This document shows positions 16,374-26,348 of a DNA stretch of 64,000 nt, piece by piece. A model generated the notes under the pieces. It saw nothing but the letters and a program-made list of their open reading frames with translations, made no database searches and was not told the DNA's origin. Position 1 is the stretch's first letter. Every line of letters starts with the position of its first letter. The position numbers and the translations under genes were made by a program. The stretch is from Arenibacter catalasegens (GTDB lineage: Bacteria > Bacteroidota > Bacteroidia > Flavobacteriales > Flavobacteriaceae), in contig NZ_PHQQ01000002.1 of the NCBI RefSeq assembly GCF_002909235.1, positions 248,001-312,000 on the forward strand. The letters run 5' to 3'.

Positions 16374-19061
16374 CTATAAATCATACTTTACCGTGAACAA
16401 GACATAACGCGGTTGAATAAAGTAAGAAGAAGTAGTAAAATACAACTCATTGGTGCTATCCCTGTTCAACGTTGCTGTATCCAAAAGGTTAGTGCCTTTA
16501 ATTCCAAATTCCCAGTGACTGTCTTTTTTCTGATAGGTTAAATTGCCCTCCAAAAAACTATAGGTGTTATCTATGGTATTTTCCTTGTCATTGTACTTAT
16601 AATAATCATAATCCAAGTTAAAAATAAAGCTTTTTAAAAAGGAGGCATCCAATCTGGCGAAGGGCCTGCTTGTGTAATAGGTAGTAGCAAGTCCACCATT
16701 ATCATAATTATTTACCGAATATCCATACCCCACCTCTAGATTGGGGGCATCCTTAAAATTGGTAGCCAGTGAAGAGGTATAATTTTGAGTAAACGATTCC
16801 GATTTTCTTGGTTGCAAATCTATGATGTTATTTGTGGCGGACCAGGATACATTGGCCCCTACAGATGCCTTTATTTTTCCAAAAGTACGTTGATACCTGC
16901 TATTGGCACTTAAGGATTCATCTTCCAAGTTTGAGTTTATGGTAGTGCCAATCCTATTAATACCTATAATTTCCGAAGCACTTTTAAGCGCATCTATTCG
17001 TTTCGTATACGTAACATTGGCAAATATGTTGGTAAAATTAAACATATTGAAACTAAAAAAGTTCAAAGATAAGTTATGGTTCAAAGCGCTTTCCAGGTCC
17101 CTATTACCAGAATAAACCGAATTGTAGTTATTAAGGACATAGGCTTCGGCAAAATTATTGACATCAGTAAAAGATCTTGAAACCCTATAATTAAATCGAA
17201 TGTTTTCCGATTTTTTTAGTTGTGCGTTAATATATAGGTCAGGCAGCAGCGCGGTTAGATTATCCTTTACCGTTGTTCCCAACTGGGTATTGTTAGCCCC
17301 GTATTGATGCAATGTAGCGCCTGGATTAAAAGTAAAAATTCCCGCAATTACCTTGTAATGAAAACCTAAATACAAATCCGAAATGGAATAGGTAACATCA
17401 TTGTTAAATTCGGTTTCCGTAAAATCCAATGCTTCTCCCCCATCCAATATTTGAAAAATATTTGAATTAAAATTTTGACGACTCTGAGTGGTGCCCAAGG
17501 TAAATTGTAAATTACTTTTCATACCTGTAACCAAATAATAGTCCACCTTGGCATCCACCTTGTTGGTTATTGTATTTTTACCTTGGTTTAGGTTGTAGAT
17601 ATTCTGACCTTCATCTACTGGAAATATGTCCGTAAACGCAAAATTATCCCTAATGGCATTATAAAAAGGATCTTCATCCTGATAGACATGTTGGGCCTCA
17701 AAGGCAATAATATTTTTTGTGTTTAGGGAGGTATAGTAAATATTGGCATTTTGACTTATAGAAATTGGTTTCTGCTTCTTGGTTTCCGTAATTTCATCCG
17801 TAATATTGGAAATGGAAAGCACATTCTGCAATTCATAGTCGTCCGATTTCTTTAAAAGTACATCGTAATCAATTTGCAATCTTTCATTGGGTTTATAAAC
17901 GGAACTAAATTTGGCCAAACCCAAATGTGCGGTTTGATCTGTTGCCGTGGTGGCATCCTCCGTCTCGTTGGAGGATATATAAACTCGTCGAGTTTGGTTT
18001 TCCATCAAGGTCCCTGTATAGGAATAAACACCAAAACCACTTAAATCCCAATTTTCTATGGGGGAGTAACTAAAGTTGACCGCAGCAAACTTCGTGTTTA
18101 TATTCTTGGCCCTATTGTTTTGAAGACTGGAAAGCCCCAATCCATCGCCTCCAATATCTATTGAACTTCCACTTGTACTACCTAAGTTTCTAAATCCACC
18201 TGTAAAGCTTTGGTAATCCCTCCTATTAAAAGGTGCTTCACCTATATTATTAAGATCGGTAATTATGTTTATACTATAATCAGGACTGTAATAAAATAGT
18301 TTTGGATGGGCCAAATAACTATCGTTGGTACCATACCCTGCAGTTATTTCACCAAACCAAAAATTCTTTTTCCCTTTCTTGAGTTTTATATTCAGGGCCA
18401 CATTGTCCGTATCATTGGTTAGCCCCTTCATCTGGGTTACTTCATTAAAATTTCTTAGCACCTCTATTTTATCAAGGGCATTGGCTGGAATATTGTCTGC
18501 GGCCAACTTGGAATCCCCGTCAAAAAAATCCTTGCCCTCTACCATTACTTTGGTAACCCTTTTACCCTCCACCTCTATTTGCCCGTCGTCATTAATTTCC
18601 ACACCAGGTAAATTGGCCAATACATCCTTTAACTTCTTTTCGGTACCTGTTACAAAAGAATCCGTATCATAAACTATAGTATCGCCCCGGACAGAAATAG
18701 GCATCTCATAAGTTACCTCAACCTCATCCAGTTGGTTGGTTTGTTCATATAGAACAATATCTTTATTAGCATCGTTGGTAGGTGCCGTAAAGGAAAAATC
18801 CTCCGTTTTAAAACCTAAATAACTAATACGAACGTTAAAATTGGCGCCCGATTTTAAGTTTAGCTTATACAACCCACTATGATTTGTGATGCCGTACGAT
18901 TCCAATGCCTTTGTTTCCGTATTTATGGCGATAACATTTGCCATATCGATTCCTACTCCTGTAGAATCCTTAACTATTCCCGTAAGGGTAATTTCCTGTG
19001 AAAAAGCCGTTGAAAAAATGCAAAAGGCAGCCAGTAACGAATATAAATTCTTTTTATACAT
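16374..19061 (-). CDS. Outer-membrane beta-barrel protein with CarboxypepD_reg and plug-like domains (TonB-receptor-like)
   Basis: 895 residues. A signal peptide ending near TAFSQ is followed by a CarboxypepD_reg-like beta-sandwich (about 24-110), then a plug-like region with LKDVLANLPGVEINDDGQIEVEGKRVTKVMVEGKDFF, then ~650 residues of alternating polar/hydrophobic strands typical of an outer-membrane barrel. It belongs to the 'outer membrane beta-barrel family' related to TonB-dependent receptors. No SusD partner is nearby, so glycan uptake is not indicated. The next gene, 53 bp upstream in map terms (19115-19957, transcribed first), encodes a GLPGLI protein, a common pairing. Substrate unknown. 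Confidence 0.85.
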   Translation of the reverse strand: MYKKNLYSLLAAFCIFSTAFSQEITLTGIVKDSTGVGIDMANVIAINTETKALESYGITNHSGLYKLNLKSGANFNVRISYLGFKTEDFSFTAPTNDANKDIVLYEQTNQLDEVEVTYEMPISVRGDTIVYDTDSFVTGTEKKLKDVLANLPGVEINDDGQIEVEGKRVTKVMVEGKDFFDGDSKLAADNIPANALDKIEVLRNFNEVTQMKGLTNDTDNVALNIKLKKGKKNFWFGEITAGYGTNDSYLAHPKLFYYSPDYSINIITDLNNIGEAPFNRRDYQSFTGGFRNLGSTSGSSIDIGGDGLGLSSLQNNRAKNINTKFAAVNFSYSPIENWDLSGFGVYSYTGTLMENQTRRVYISSNETEDATTATDQTAHLGLAKFSSVYKPNERLQIDYDVLLKKSDDYELQNVLSISNITDEITETKKQKPISISQNANIYYTSLNTKNIIAFEAQHVYQDEDPFYNAIRDNFAFTDIFPVDEGQNIYNLNQGKNTITNKVDAKVDYYLVTGMKSNLQFTLGTTQSRQNFNSNIFQILDGGEALDFTETEFNNDVTYSISDLYLGFHYKVIAGIFTFNPGATLHQYGANNTQLGTTVKDNLTALLPDLYINAQLKKSENIRFNYRVSRSFTDVNNFAEAYVLNNYNSVYSGNRDLESALNHNLSLNFFSFNMFNFTNIFANVTYTKRIDALKSASEIIGINRIGTTINSNLEDESLSANSRYQRTFGKIKASVGANVSWSATNNIIDLQPRKSESFTQNYTSSLATNFKDAPNLEVGYGYSVNNYDNGGLATTYYTSRPFARLDASFLKSFIFNLDYDYYKYNDKENTIDNTYSFLEGNLTYQKKDSHWEFGIKGTNLLDTATLNRDSTNELYFTTSSYFIQPRYVLFTVKYDL

Positions 19062-19114
19062 CTCTAAAGAGTAAAATAAAAATGATTAATTATGAAAATA
19101 AGTACCAGGGATTA

Positions 19115-19957
19115 TTAAGGCCTTCCCCCTCCGCCTCTGTTACCTCCACCACCACCACGACGGAAATTCTGCCTCATTTCTGCCATCTTTTCCTTGGAAA
19201 TTTCATCATATTCCTCTTGGGTAACCGTTTTTCCCTTACTGGGTGCCTTTATCTCTTTCTTCTCCGTTGGATTGAGCACTAATTTTGTACACAGTATAAC
19301 TGTAATATCATCCTTTACTTCCAAAATAATACCAGGAAGCCCCCAGTACTCCCCTGGGCCTTGATTTACTGGAACATCTGGCGTATACCAAGCAATTATC
19401 TCGATTTCCTTTTCTGTGAATTCTTCTTCTTTGTTTTCATTATTATCCCTACCCCTACTAAAAATTGCCCGTATATTGGGTCTTTTTATAGTTTTGGTGG
19501 CCGTAGCCTTAAAGGCGGTATAATTACCAATCTGTTTTGACTCTCCTCCAAGTTTCCACTCCAATTTTGGCAATTCATCATCAACCAAAAAAATCTTTCC
19601 AAAAAGGTCATTTTTAACTAAATACCTACCTTCTTTCACATCCTTGTAATAATCGCCACCGGCTCCGCCCATCATTCCAAATCGACCACCACCTCTTTCA
19701 TTGCCTGGTTGCTCCAATCTTTCTTCTTCCTTATAAATAGAGGCGGATTTGTCAAAGGTTAAAATATAGGTCCGTTCGTTGGCTGCCTTAATCCTTTGCA
19801 TTATTTCCTTCTTGCGATCTTCGGGTATTTGCCGACCGTCAAAATCCATATTTACCGTGGTCTTACTAAAATAAGTTGCTTCGCCCTGAAAGTCCTGGGC
19901 ATAAATTCCAATTTGCGATGCAACTAGCATCAAAGAGAAAAAATAGAAATTTTTCAT
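19115..19957 (-). CDS. GLPGLI family protein
   Basis: 280 residues with a signal peptide (MKNFYFFSLMLVASQIGIYAQ). The family-naming motif is present as EYWGLPGIILEV, after WYTPDVPVNQGP. A low-complexity Gly/Arg-rich C-terminus (RRGGGGGNRGGGGRP) ends the protein and another RGGGRF-type patch lies near residue 90. It is the first gene of a two-gene unit with the barrel protein downstream. The family (Porph_ging-type) is restricted mostly to Bacteroidetes, is exported, and has no known biochemical function. Confidence 0.9.
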   Translation of the reverse strand: MKNFYFFSLMLVASQIGIYAQDFQGEATYFSKTTVNMDFDGRQIPEDRKKEIMQRIKAANERTYILTFDKSASIYKEEERLEQPGNERGGGRFGMMGGAGGDYYKDVKEGRYLVKNDLFGKIFLVDDELPKLEWKLGGESKQIGNYTAFKATATKTIKRPNIRAIFSRGRDNNENKEEEFTEKEIEIIAWYTPDVPVNQGPGEYWGLPGIILEVKDDITVILCTKLVLNPTEKKEIKAPSKGKTVTQEEYDEISKEKMAEMRQNFRRGGGGGNRGGGGRP

Positions 19958-20156
19958 TATTTTACATTTTAAGTCAACCTTAAGACTACAATTATAGGTT
20001 ATGGTTTAATCAGAAAACCAATAAAAAAAACAATTATCCCTCCGTATAAGTTTTTTATCGGATAATCTATCAAAGATTTTAACATACACACGATATCTCG
20101 TATATTGTACCACTTAATTATAAGTGAGCACAACACTAACCATAATTACAAAACCT

Positions 20157-20771
20157 ATGCATATCGCCGTTGCAGGAAATATTGGGGCTGGCAAAACCAC
20201 CTTGACCAAACTATTATCGAAACACTACCAATGGGAAGCCCAATTTGAAGATGTAGTTGACAATCCTTATCTGGACGATTTTTACAATCAAATGGAGAGA
20301 TGGAGCTTTAATCTCCAGATTTACTTTTTAAATAACAGATATAGACAAATAATACAGATTAGAAAAGGCGGTAAAGACACCATACAGGATCGTACCATTT
20401 ATGAGGATGCACATATTTTTGCGCCAAACCTCCACGCCATGGGGTTAATGACGAACAGGGATTTTAACAACTATACCAGTCTTTTTGAATTGATGGAAAC
20501 ATTGGTGCAACCCCCAGACCTACTGATTTATTTAAGAAGTTCCATTCCCAATTTGGTAAATCAAATTCATAAAAGGGGACGAGAATATGAAAATAGTATT
20601 TCCATTGAATATTTAAGTAGATTGAACGAGCGCTATGAGGCTTGGGCCGAAAGTTATGGAAAAGGCAATCTCTTGGTCATTGATGTAGATAAACTTAATT
20701 TTGTTGACGAGCCCGAAGATTTAGGTTTGGTGATCAATAAAATTGACGCCGAGATCAACGGCCTGTTTTAA
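20157..20771 (+). CDS. Deoxynucleoside kinase family protein
   Basis: Phosphorylates deoxynucleosides in salvage. 204 residues from the ATG at 20157, giving MHIAVAGNIGAGKTTLTKLL with the P-loop GNIGAGKT at the usual distance from the N terminus; a GTG 11 codons upstream is less likely. The catalytic DRTIYEDA motif (ERS/DR-type) and the arginine-rich lid region KRGREYE follow. Substrate specificity (dAdo, dGuo or others) cannot be read. It is divergent from the GLPGLI gene and convergent with the DUF2183 gene. Confidence 0.9.
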   Translation: MHIAVAGNIGAGKTTLTKLLSKHYQWEAQFEDVVDNPYLDDFYNQMERWSFNLQIYFLNNRYRQIIQIRKGGKDTIQDRTIYEDAHIFAPNLHAMGLMTNRDFNNYTSLFELMETLVQPPDLLIYLRSSIPNLVNQIHKRGREYENSISIEYLSRLNERYEAWAESYGKGNLLVIDVDKLNFVDEPEDLGLVINKIDAEINGLF

Positions 20772-20842
20772 ATCTTAAGACTTTATTAGAGATTAAAATA
20801 CCCTGGTTTACTGAAACGAGTTTTATACAACAAGGAAAAGAT

Positions 20843-21865
20843 TTACTTTTTAATGATCAGTCCCTGTTCTTTGGCATGTTTTATAGCCTGATCACTATCC
20901 TCTACCAATAGTACGGGTATGGCTTTGTTGTCCTGAAACAAACCAACTACCCGTAACATTTTTTTCTTATGCTTAACACTACGTAAATAAATGGCCTTGA
21001 TCCTATTTGGAAACCTTTGGGCAATTTCCAAATAGATATCTGCATCTTTCTCGCCACCATCTCCAATAAGTACAAAAGAAAGTCTGGGATAAGTTTTAAG
21101 GATATTTAAAATTTCGTTGATTTTATGTGGTCGATCATCGGGGCCCTTTAACTTTTTTCTTTTAAAAAATGAGCTTAAGCTCCTCAATAAAATGGGGCCT
21201 TTTGGAAAATTGTTATTCTTTAAAAAAAACTCTAGATATAGATATAGATTCCAAGGACTGTTACTTACATAAAAAATAGGGTTCGCCTTATCTCCAGAAT
21301 CCCCTCTATGCAACAAATGATAAAATTCCGGCGCCCCAGCTAGGGGAATCCTTCTTTCCGGGGTTTTTAAGAAAGTATTGTACAAAACACGCCATTTTAA
21401 TAAGGACACCATACCGGTTTGCAGAATGGTATCATCAATATCACTGATAACCCCAAAATCGGCATCCTTAGAAGGAATCAACATTTCCCCAGGAAATCGG
21501 TTTTCAAGCTGAATATTTCTCTTTAGGGATCTATCGGCATATGAAACCTCAAATGCCAACCACCCTTCCTTATTGCACATGGATTGCAAATCGGTTTTAT
21601 CCAGGGCCAGCAGAAAATAACCTTCCTTATCCGTTTCAAACTCATTTAAAGCACCATTGGGAAGCTTTATTTCTAGAGTACAGTTTCCTATTACATCTGT
21701 CTCAAAGCGTTTCCAGGAATTAATTAAAAGGTGGATAAAATTCTTCTTGGTAAGGTCAATATTTTCGTCTTCCAAGGCACGTCCCTTAACATACAAATGC
21801 GTATTGGAGCCATATGTTTGAAAAACAATAATCTGTAAAGGGTCTCGACTACTAAATAATCCCAT
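20843..21865 (-). CDS. DUF2183 (App1 phosphatidate phosphatase catalytic domain-like) protein
   Basis: 340 residues. The C-terminal half (from about residue 135) has the HAD-type signature SDIDDTI plus YVSNSPWNL and FVLIGDGGEKDADIY, matching the conserved domain of yeast App1, a phosphatidate phosphatase. The N-terminal ~130 residues form a beta-rich part with no recognised function. There is no signal peptide, so it is probably cytoplasmic. It follows the MgtC/DUF4010 gene by 18 bp on the same strand, suggesting one transcript. A lipid-phosphate substrate is inferred only from the family. Confidence 0.82.
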   Translation of the reverse strand: MGLFSSRDPLQIIVFQTYGSNTHLYVKGRALEDENIDLTKKNFIHLLINSWKRFETDVIGNCTLEIKLPNGALNEFETDKEGYFLLALDKTDLQSMCNKEGWLAFEVSYADRSLKRNIQLENRFPGEMLIPSKDADFGVISDIDDTILQTGMVSLLKWRVLYNTFLKTPERRIPLAGAPEFYHLLHRGDSGDKANPIFYVSNSPWNLYLYLEFFLKNNNFPKGPILLRSLSSFFKRKKLKGPDDRPHKINEILNILKTYPRLSFVLIGDGGEKDADIYLEIAQRFPNRIKAIYLRSVKHKKKMLRVVGLFQDNKAIPVLLVEDSDQAIKHAKEQGLIIKK

Positions 21866-21883
21866 AGTTTAAAAATATAAATT

Positions 21884-23134
21884 CTATGGCCATAACCAGA
21901 TTAATAACACTCCTGCAGTAATAGCAATTCCGAAGGCAATTGCGATCCATCGCCCTAACTGTTTACTTCCCAACACGCTAGCCACAACCCCCTTAAAAGC
22001 TAAATTGGACATGGAGGCAATAAGAATAAGTCGCCAGCCAGTGGATGTGTTCAATGTTTCGGTTTTTATAAGTTGGGACAAAGAAAGGGTAATGGCATCT
22101 ACATCCGTTAACCCGCTAATGATTGCAACCAGATACAAAGCCTCGTTCCCGAACTCCTCCTTGGCAAATGCTACGGCCAATAAAATAGCACCATAAAGCA
22201 ATCCAAAGATCAATGCACTTTTAAACTGGGCGGGATTATTTGGCTCTGGCATTCTATCAGTATCCGAATCTTTATTTATACTGTAAAACAATCCAACGCA
22301 TACAACGGCCATAACCACAAATTCCAACAATAAAGGCAGTAGCATTTCAGGCACTTTTTCCGGCACTACTACACCCACTTCCACCATTACCCTAGCTAAA
22401 GCAATTGCCGAAGCAGTTGTAATTACAAAGGCTGCCATTTTGCTTATAGATGCAGTATCTCTAGTTTTACGGGCATAACTTACTGTAGTTGCCGTGCTGC
22501 TAATCAAGCCTCCTAAAACACCATTTGAAATAATTCCAACTTTCTTTCCTACGAACTTATAAATAAAATACCCTAAGATGCTCAACCCTACAATAAGGGT
22601 TATCATTAACCAAATGTTTTGAGGATTTAGCACCTCATATGGTCCATAGGTTTTATTTGGCAGAATAGGCAGCACCACCAATGATATACCAGCAAAGGTC
22701 ATTATGGCCGCCAGATCCTTTTCCTGTAGTTTATCTATAAATCCATGCAATCTTTCCTTTACATAGAGTAGCACTGCCATGGAAGTACCCATTATTACAC
22801 CCAAAACCCTATCGCCCATCACCAAATAAGCTCCTATAGCAAACATCATCAAGGCAGCCACTTCCGTTGTCTGTCCAATATCCGGATTAGTAAATGTCTT
22901 TAATTTAATTATGTTGGCAACTATCAGTAAACCGGTTACAGCTATACCGAGAACCGGTAAAATAAACGGATTTTGATAATCCCTACTTAAGAATCCCGCC
23001 AATACACCCAAAACGGCAATAAGGGTAAATGTCCTTACCCCTACCATTTCACTATTGGCTTTCTGACGCTGAAGACCTACCAGCAGCCCTAATCCAAAGG
23101 CAATACCCAATGTGCTTAAATCATGATAATCCAT
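21884..23134 (-). CDS. MgtC/SapB-like, DUF4010 multi-pass membrane protein
   Basis: 416 residues, about 12 hydrophobic segments. The N-terminal ~135 residues carry the MgtC signature (GIAFGLGLLVGLQRQ, VGVRTFTLIAVLG); the rest is the DUF4010 domain (LGGLISSTATTVSYARKTRD, ALYLVAIISGLTDVDAITLS). Known MgtC proteins are linked to magnesium stress and virulence in other bacteria, but this two-domain form has no assigned function. It is in an apparent operon with the DUF2183 gene, and separated from hppA by a strong terminator. Confidence 0.85.
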   Translation of the reverse strand: MDYHDLSTLGIAFGLGLLVGLQRQKANSEMVGVRTFTLIAVLGVLAGFLSRDYQNPFILPVLGIAVTGLLIVANIIKLKTFTNPDIGQTTEVAALMMFAIGAYLVMGDRVLGVIMGTSMAVLLYVKERLHGFIDKLQEKDLAAIMTFAGISLVVLPILPNKTYGPYEVLNPQNIWLMITLIVGLSILGYFIYKFVGKKVGIISNGVLGGLISSTATTVSYARKTRDTASISKMAAFVITTASAIALARVMVEVGVVVPEKVPEMLLPLLLEFVVMAVVCVGLFYSINKDSDTDRMPEPNNPAQFKSALIFGLLYGAILLAVAFAKEEFGNEALYLVAIISGLTDVDAITLSLSQLIKTETLNTSTGWRLILIASMSNLAFKGVVASVLGSKQLGRWIAIAFGIAITAGVLLIWLWP

Positions 23135-23163
23135 TTACCGTAACGTATTAACAACCCTAAAAG

Positions 23164-23188
23164 TAAAAACCCCGATCAACGGGGTTTT
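23164..23188 (-). terminator. Intrinsic terminator of hppA
   Basis: Perfect 10-bp stem AAAAACCCCG / CGGGGTTTTT around ATCAA, with T runs on either strand, 32 bp past the hppA stop codon and before the next minus-strand gene. Confidence 0.85.
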
Positions 23189-23219
23189 TAAGATAATACC
23201 AAAAAATAAGTTATACAAC

Positions 23220-25634
23220 TTACTTATTAATCTCTACCTTTTCTATTACGACTTTACTTCCGTTCTTATTGGATTTTACTGTAGTATTTTCAAAAGCTTC
23301 CAGCTGGACCTTTACTTCTTCAGCCGTTCCTTTAAACGTTTTCTCCTCTTTTTTGGTCTCACCATTTACTGTTGTGGTATAGGTAATAACGGCTTGAGCC
23401 AATTCCGGGGATTTCACATTCATTTCCATCTGTACATCTTGCTCTGTCAATCCTGTCTCAGCATGACCTCCTAATATGGGGGCAATTACCAACCCTATTA
23501 AACAGGTAAGTTTAATAAGAATGTTCATCGAAGGACCTGAGGTATCCTTAAATGGATCACCAACCGTATCCCCTGTTACAGCTGCTTTATGGGCATCCGA
23601 TCCCTTATAAGTCATTTCACCGTTAATTTCAACACCAGCTTCAAAAGATTTCTTTGCGTTATCCCAAGCACCACCGGCGTTATTTTGGAATATGGCCCAA
23701 AGTACACCAGAAACGGTAACCCCTGCCATATAACCACCCAACATTTCAGCAATCATCTGATTGTCGCTTCCATAAACCAATTTACCTAAAAGAACAATTG
23801 CTATAGGGAAGCCAATGGTCAGAATTCCTGGCAACATCATTTCGCGAAGGGCCGCCTTGGTAGAAATATCCACACACTTGGCATAATCAGGTTTTCCTGT
23901 ACCCTCCATAATACCAGGAATTTCCTTGAACTGTCTACGCACTTCGTAAACCATATCCATAGCCGCTTTACCTACAGAATTCATGGCCAATGCCGAAAAA
24001 ACTACTGGAATCATGCCTCCTACAAACAACATGGCAAGAACTGGTGCCTTAAAAATGTTAATTCCGTCGATACCTGTAAAGGTTACATAAGCTGCGAATA
24101 AGGCCAATGAAGTCAATGCAGCAGAGGCAATTGCAAATCCCTTTCCTGTAGCTGCCGTGGTATTCCCTACGGAATCCAATATATCTGTACGTTCCCTTAC
24201 AATAGGATCTTGCTCACTCATTTCCGCAATACCACCGGCATTATCAGAGATAGGTCCAAACGCATCAATAGCCAATTGCATGGCTGTAGTAGCCATCATT
24301 GCTGAAGCTGCTAATGCTACCCCATAAAAACCTGCCAAGGCGTAGGAAGACCAAATTGCCGCAGCGAATATTAGAACAGTTGGAAATGTAGAAATCATCC
24401 CCGTTGCTAAACCGGCAATAACATTGGTTCCGGCACCAGTACTGGATTTTTGCACTATGGCCATTACCGGCTTTGTACCCAATCCTGTATAATATTCAGT
24501 AACTGAGGAAATAACCCCACCTACAACCAAACCAATAACAGTGGCATAAAACACCCTTATGGAAGAAATATCCTTTAACCCTTCACCAAAAAACTCCATT
24601 TGCATGGTTTCTGGCAGCATATACTTTACCAACACAAAGCAGGCAATCAAGGTTAACGCTATAGAAGCCCAGTTGCCAATATTCAAGGCACCTTGCACTT
24701 CCTTTTCCTTGGCATCGTTGTTTTTTATTTTAACCAACATTGTTCCTATAATGGAAAAAATAATTCCAAAGCCAGCAATGGCCATGGGCAATAAAATAGG
24801 TCCTATTCCACCAAAGGCATCCTGAATGGCACCGCCCATGTCTTTAATAACGTAATTTCCGAGCACCATAGCCGCCAATACGGTAGCCACATACGAACCA
24901 AATAAATCGGCCCCCATACCTGCAACATCCCCAACATTGTCACCAACGTTATCTGCAATAGTAGCTGGGTTACGTGGATCATCCTCAGGAATTCCTGCCT
25001 CTACCTTACCAACCAAATCCGCCCCTACATCGGCCGCTTTGGTATAAATACCTCCACCAACTCTCGCGAACAAGGCTATGGATTCTGCCCCTAAAGAAAA
25101 ACCTGCCAATGTTTCAAGAACTATCGTCATGTCTTCTGTTGAAGTCCATGTACCGTTCATAAAGAAGTGAAATAAGAGTATAAAAGCAGTTGTTAAACCC
25201 AATACGGCCAAACCTGCAACTCCAAGTCCCATGACAGTTCCTCCACCGAAGGAAACTTTTAATGCCTGTGGCAAACTGGTACGAGCAGCCTGTGTTGTTC
25301 TAACATTAGTTTTTGTTGCTATTTTCATTCCCATATTACCCGCCAGTGCAGAAAAGAATGCTCCAAAAATGAAAGCTACTACTATAAGAATATGTGTAGT
25401 AGGTACTATAAATGAAATTGCAGCCAATGCAATACTGGCCCCTATAACGAAGATGGTCAATAATTTATATTCTGCCTTAAGAAAAGCCAAGGCCCCTTCA
25501 TAGATATAATCTGAAATTTCTTTCATTTTTCCATCTCCAGCATTCTGCTTTAATACCCAAGACCTTTTTACCGCCATAAAAGCAAGACCTACCAATGCCA
25601 TAATTATTGGCAAGTAAATAATTATTGATTCCAT
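23220..25634 (-). CDS. hppA: Membrane-bound, ion-pumping pyrophosphatase (K+-dependent type)
   Basis: 804 residues with about 16 membrane helices. It hydrolyses pyrophosphate and pumps H+ and/or Na+. The substrate-binding segment [43 protein letters not shown] (read in parts) is intact, as is the second DNAGGIAEM site. [10 protein letters not shown] has alanine where K+-independent enzymes have lysine, so K+-dependence is expected. The pumped ion cannot be read with certainty. After the core, about 80 extra hydrophilic residues follow (from [10 protein letters not shown] to the end), not typical of characterised enzymes. A soluble pyrophosphatase gene lies directly upstream. Confidence 0.93.
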   Translation of the reverse strand: MESIIIYLPIIMALVGLAFMAVKRSWVLKQNAGDGKMKEISDYIYEGALAFLKAEYKLLTIFVIGASIALAAISFIVPTTHILIVVAFIFGAFFSALAGNMGMKIATKTNVRTTQAARTSLPQALKVSFGGGTVMGLGVAGLAVLGLTTAFILLFHFFMNGTWTSTEDMTIVLETLAGFSLGAESIALFARVGGGIYTKAADVGADLVGKVEAGIPEDDPRNPATIADNVGDNVGDVAGMGADLFGSYVATVLAAMVLGNYVIKDMGGAIQDAFGGIGPILLPMAIAGFGIIFSIIGTMLVKIKNNDAKEKEVQGALNIGNWASIALTLIACFVLVKYMLPETMQMEFFGEGLKDISSIRVFYATVIGLVVGGVISSVTEYYTGLGTKPVMAIVQKSSTGAGTNVIAGLATGMISTFPTVLIFAAAIWSSYALAGFYGVALAASAMMATTAMQLAIDAFGPISDNAGGIAEMSEQDPIVRERTDILDSVGNTTAATGKGFAIASAALTSLALFAAYVTFTGIDGINIFKAPVLAMLFVGGMIPVVFSALAMNSVGKAAMDMVYEVRRQFKEIPGIMEGTGKPDYAKCVDISTKAALREMMLPGILTIGFPIAIVLLGKLVYGSDNQMIAEMLGGYMAGVTVSGVLWAIFQNNAGGAWDNAKKSFEAGVEINGEMTYKGSDAHKAAVTGDTVGDPFKDTSGPSMNILIKLTCLIGLVIAPILGGHAETGLTEQDVQMEMNVKSPELAQAVITYTTTVNGETKKEEKTFKGTAEEVKVQLEAFENTTVKSNKNGSKVVIEKVEINK

Positions 25635-25693
25635 TTGTTTGATTGTTTGTTATATAATTTGAGGGGCAAAAATAGTAAAATATGGGAGAATAA

Positions 25694-25727
25694 AAAAAGC
25701 AATATCACTTCCATGATATTGCTTTTT
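25694..25727 (-). terminator. Intrinsic terminator of ppa
   Basis: Perfect 14-bp stem AAAAAGCAATATCA / TGATATTGCTTTTT with a 6-base loop, 22 bp beyond the ppa stop and before hppA; on the minus strand it ends in a T run. Confidence 0.8.
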
Positions 25728-25748
25728 GACTTTTTAAAAAATTAAGGT

Positions 25749-26279
25749 TTAATACTTTATGCTTACATCTTGTTTTGGCACATCGCTATCCTTGAACCTT
25801 TGTATACATTTTGCTACAATTTCCCTAGCTTCTTGTTGCTCTCCCCATCCACCAACATCGACTTTTTTCTTTTCCAAATCCTTATAAACCTTAAAGAAAT
25901 GTTCTATTTCCTTTATTAAATGCGGATTTAATTCATTTAAATCATTGATTTTGTTCCAAATCGGATCTGATACCGGCACACAAATTACCTTTTCATCCGG
26001 GCCTTTCTCATCAGTCATGTGAAAGACACCAATAGGTTTAACTTCCATAACACATCCAGGAAACGTTGCTTCCGTAACCAAAACCAGCACGTCCAATGGA
26101 TCGCCGTCCAAGGCCAGAGTTTCCGGCACAAAGCCATAATCAGCAGGATACATCATGGATGAAAAAATCATTCTATCGTATCTTATCTTCTTTAAGGCAA
26201 AATCGTATTCATACTTATTCCTACTCCCTTTTGGTATTTCAATCAATACATCGAACGACGTAATTTCTTCACTGCTCAT
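25749..26279 (-). CDS. ppa: Inorganic pyrophosphatase, soluble family I
   Basis: Hydrolyses pyrophosphate released by biosynthesis. 176 residues with the family signature region DGDPLDVLVL (three active-site aspartates), IPKGSRNKYEYD at the start and YPADYGFVPET. Length is normal for a hexameric bacterial family I enzyme. It is transcribed ahead of hppA on the same strand, but the terminator between them suggests independent control of soluble and membrane pyrophosphatase. Confidence 0.95.
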   Translation of the reverse strand: MSSEEITSFDVLIEIPKGSRNKYEYDFALKKIRYDRMIFSSMMYPADYGFVPETLALDGDPLDVLVLVTEATFPGCVMEVKPIGVFHMTDEKGPDEKVICVPVSDPIWNKINDLNELNPHLIKEIEHFFKVYKDLEKKKVDVGGWGEQQEAREIVAKCIQRFKDSDVPKQDVSIKY

Positions 26280-26348
26280 ATGGTTATGTTTAATCTTACA
26301 ATTTTCTAAAATAACAAAATAATATCAGGTAACGGACAATTAAATACA

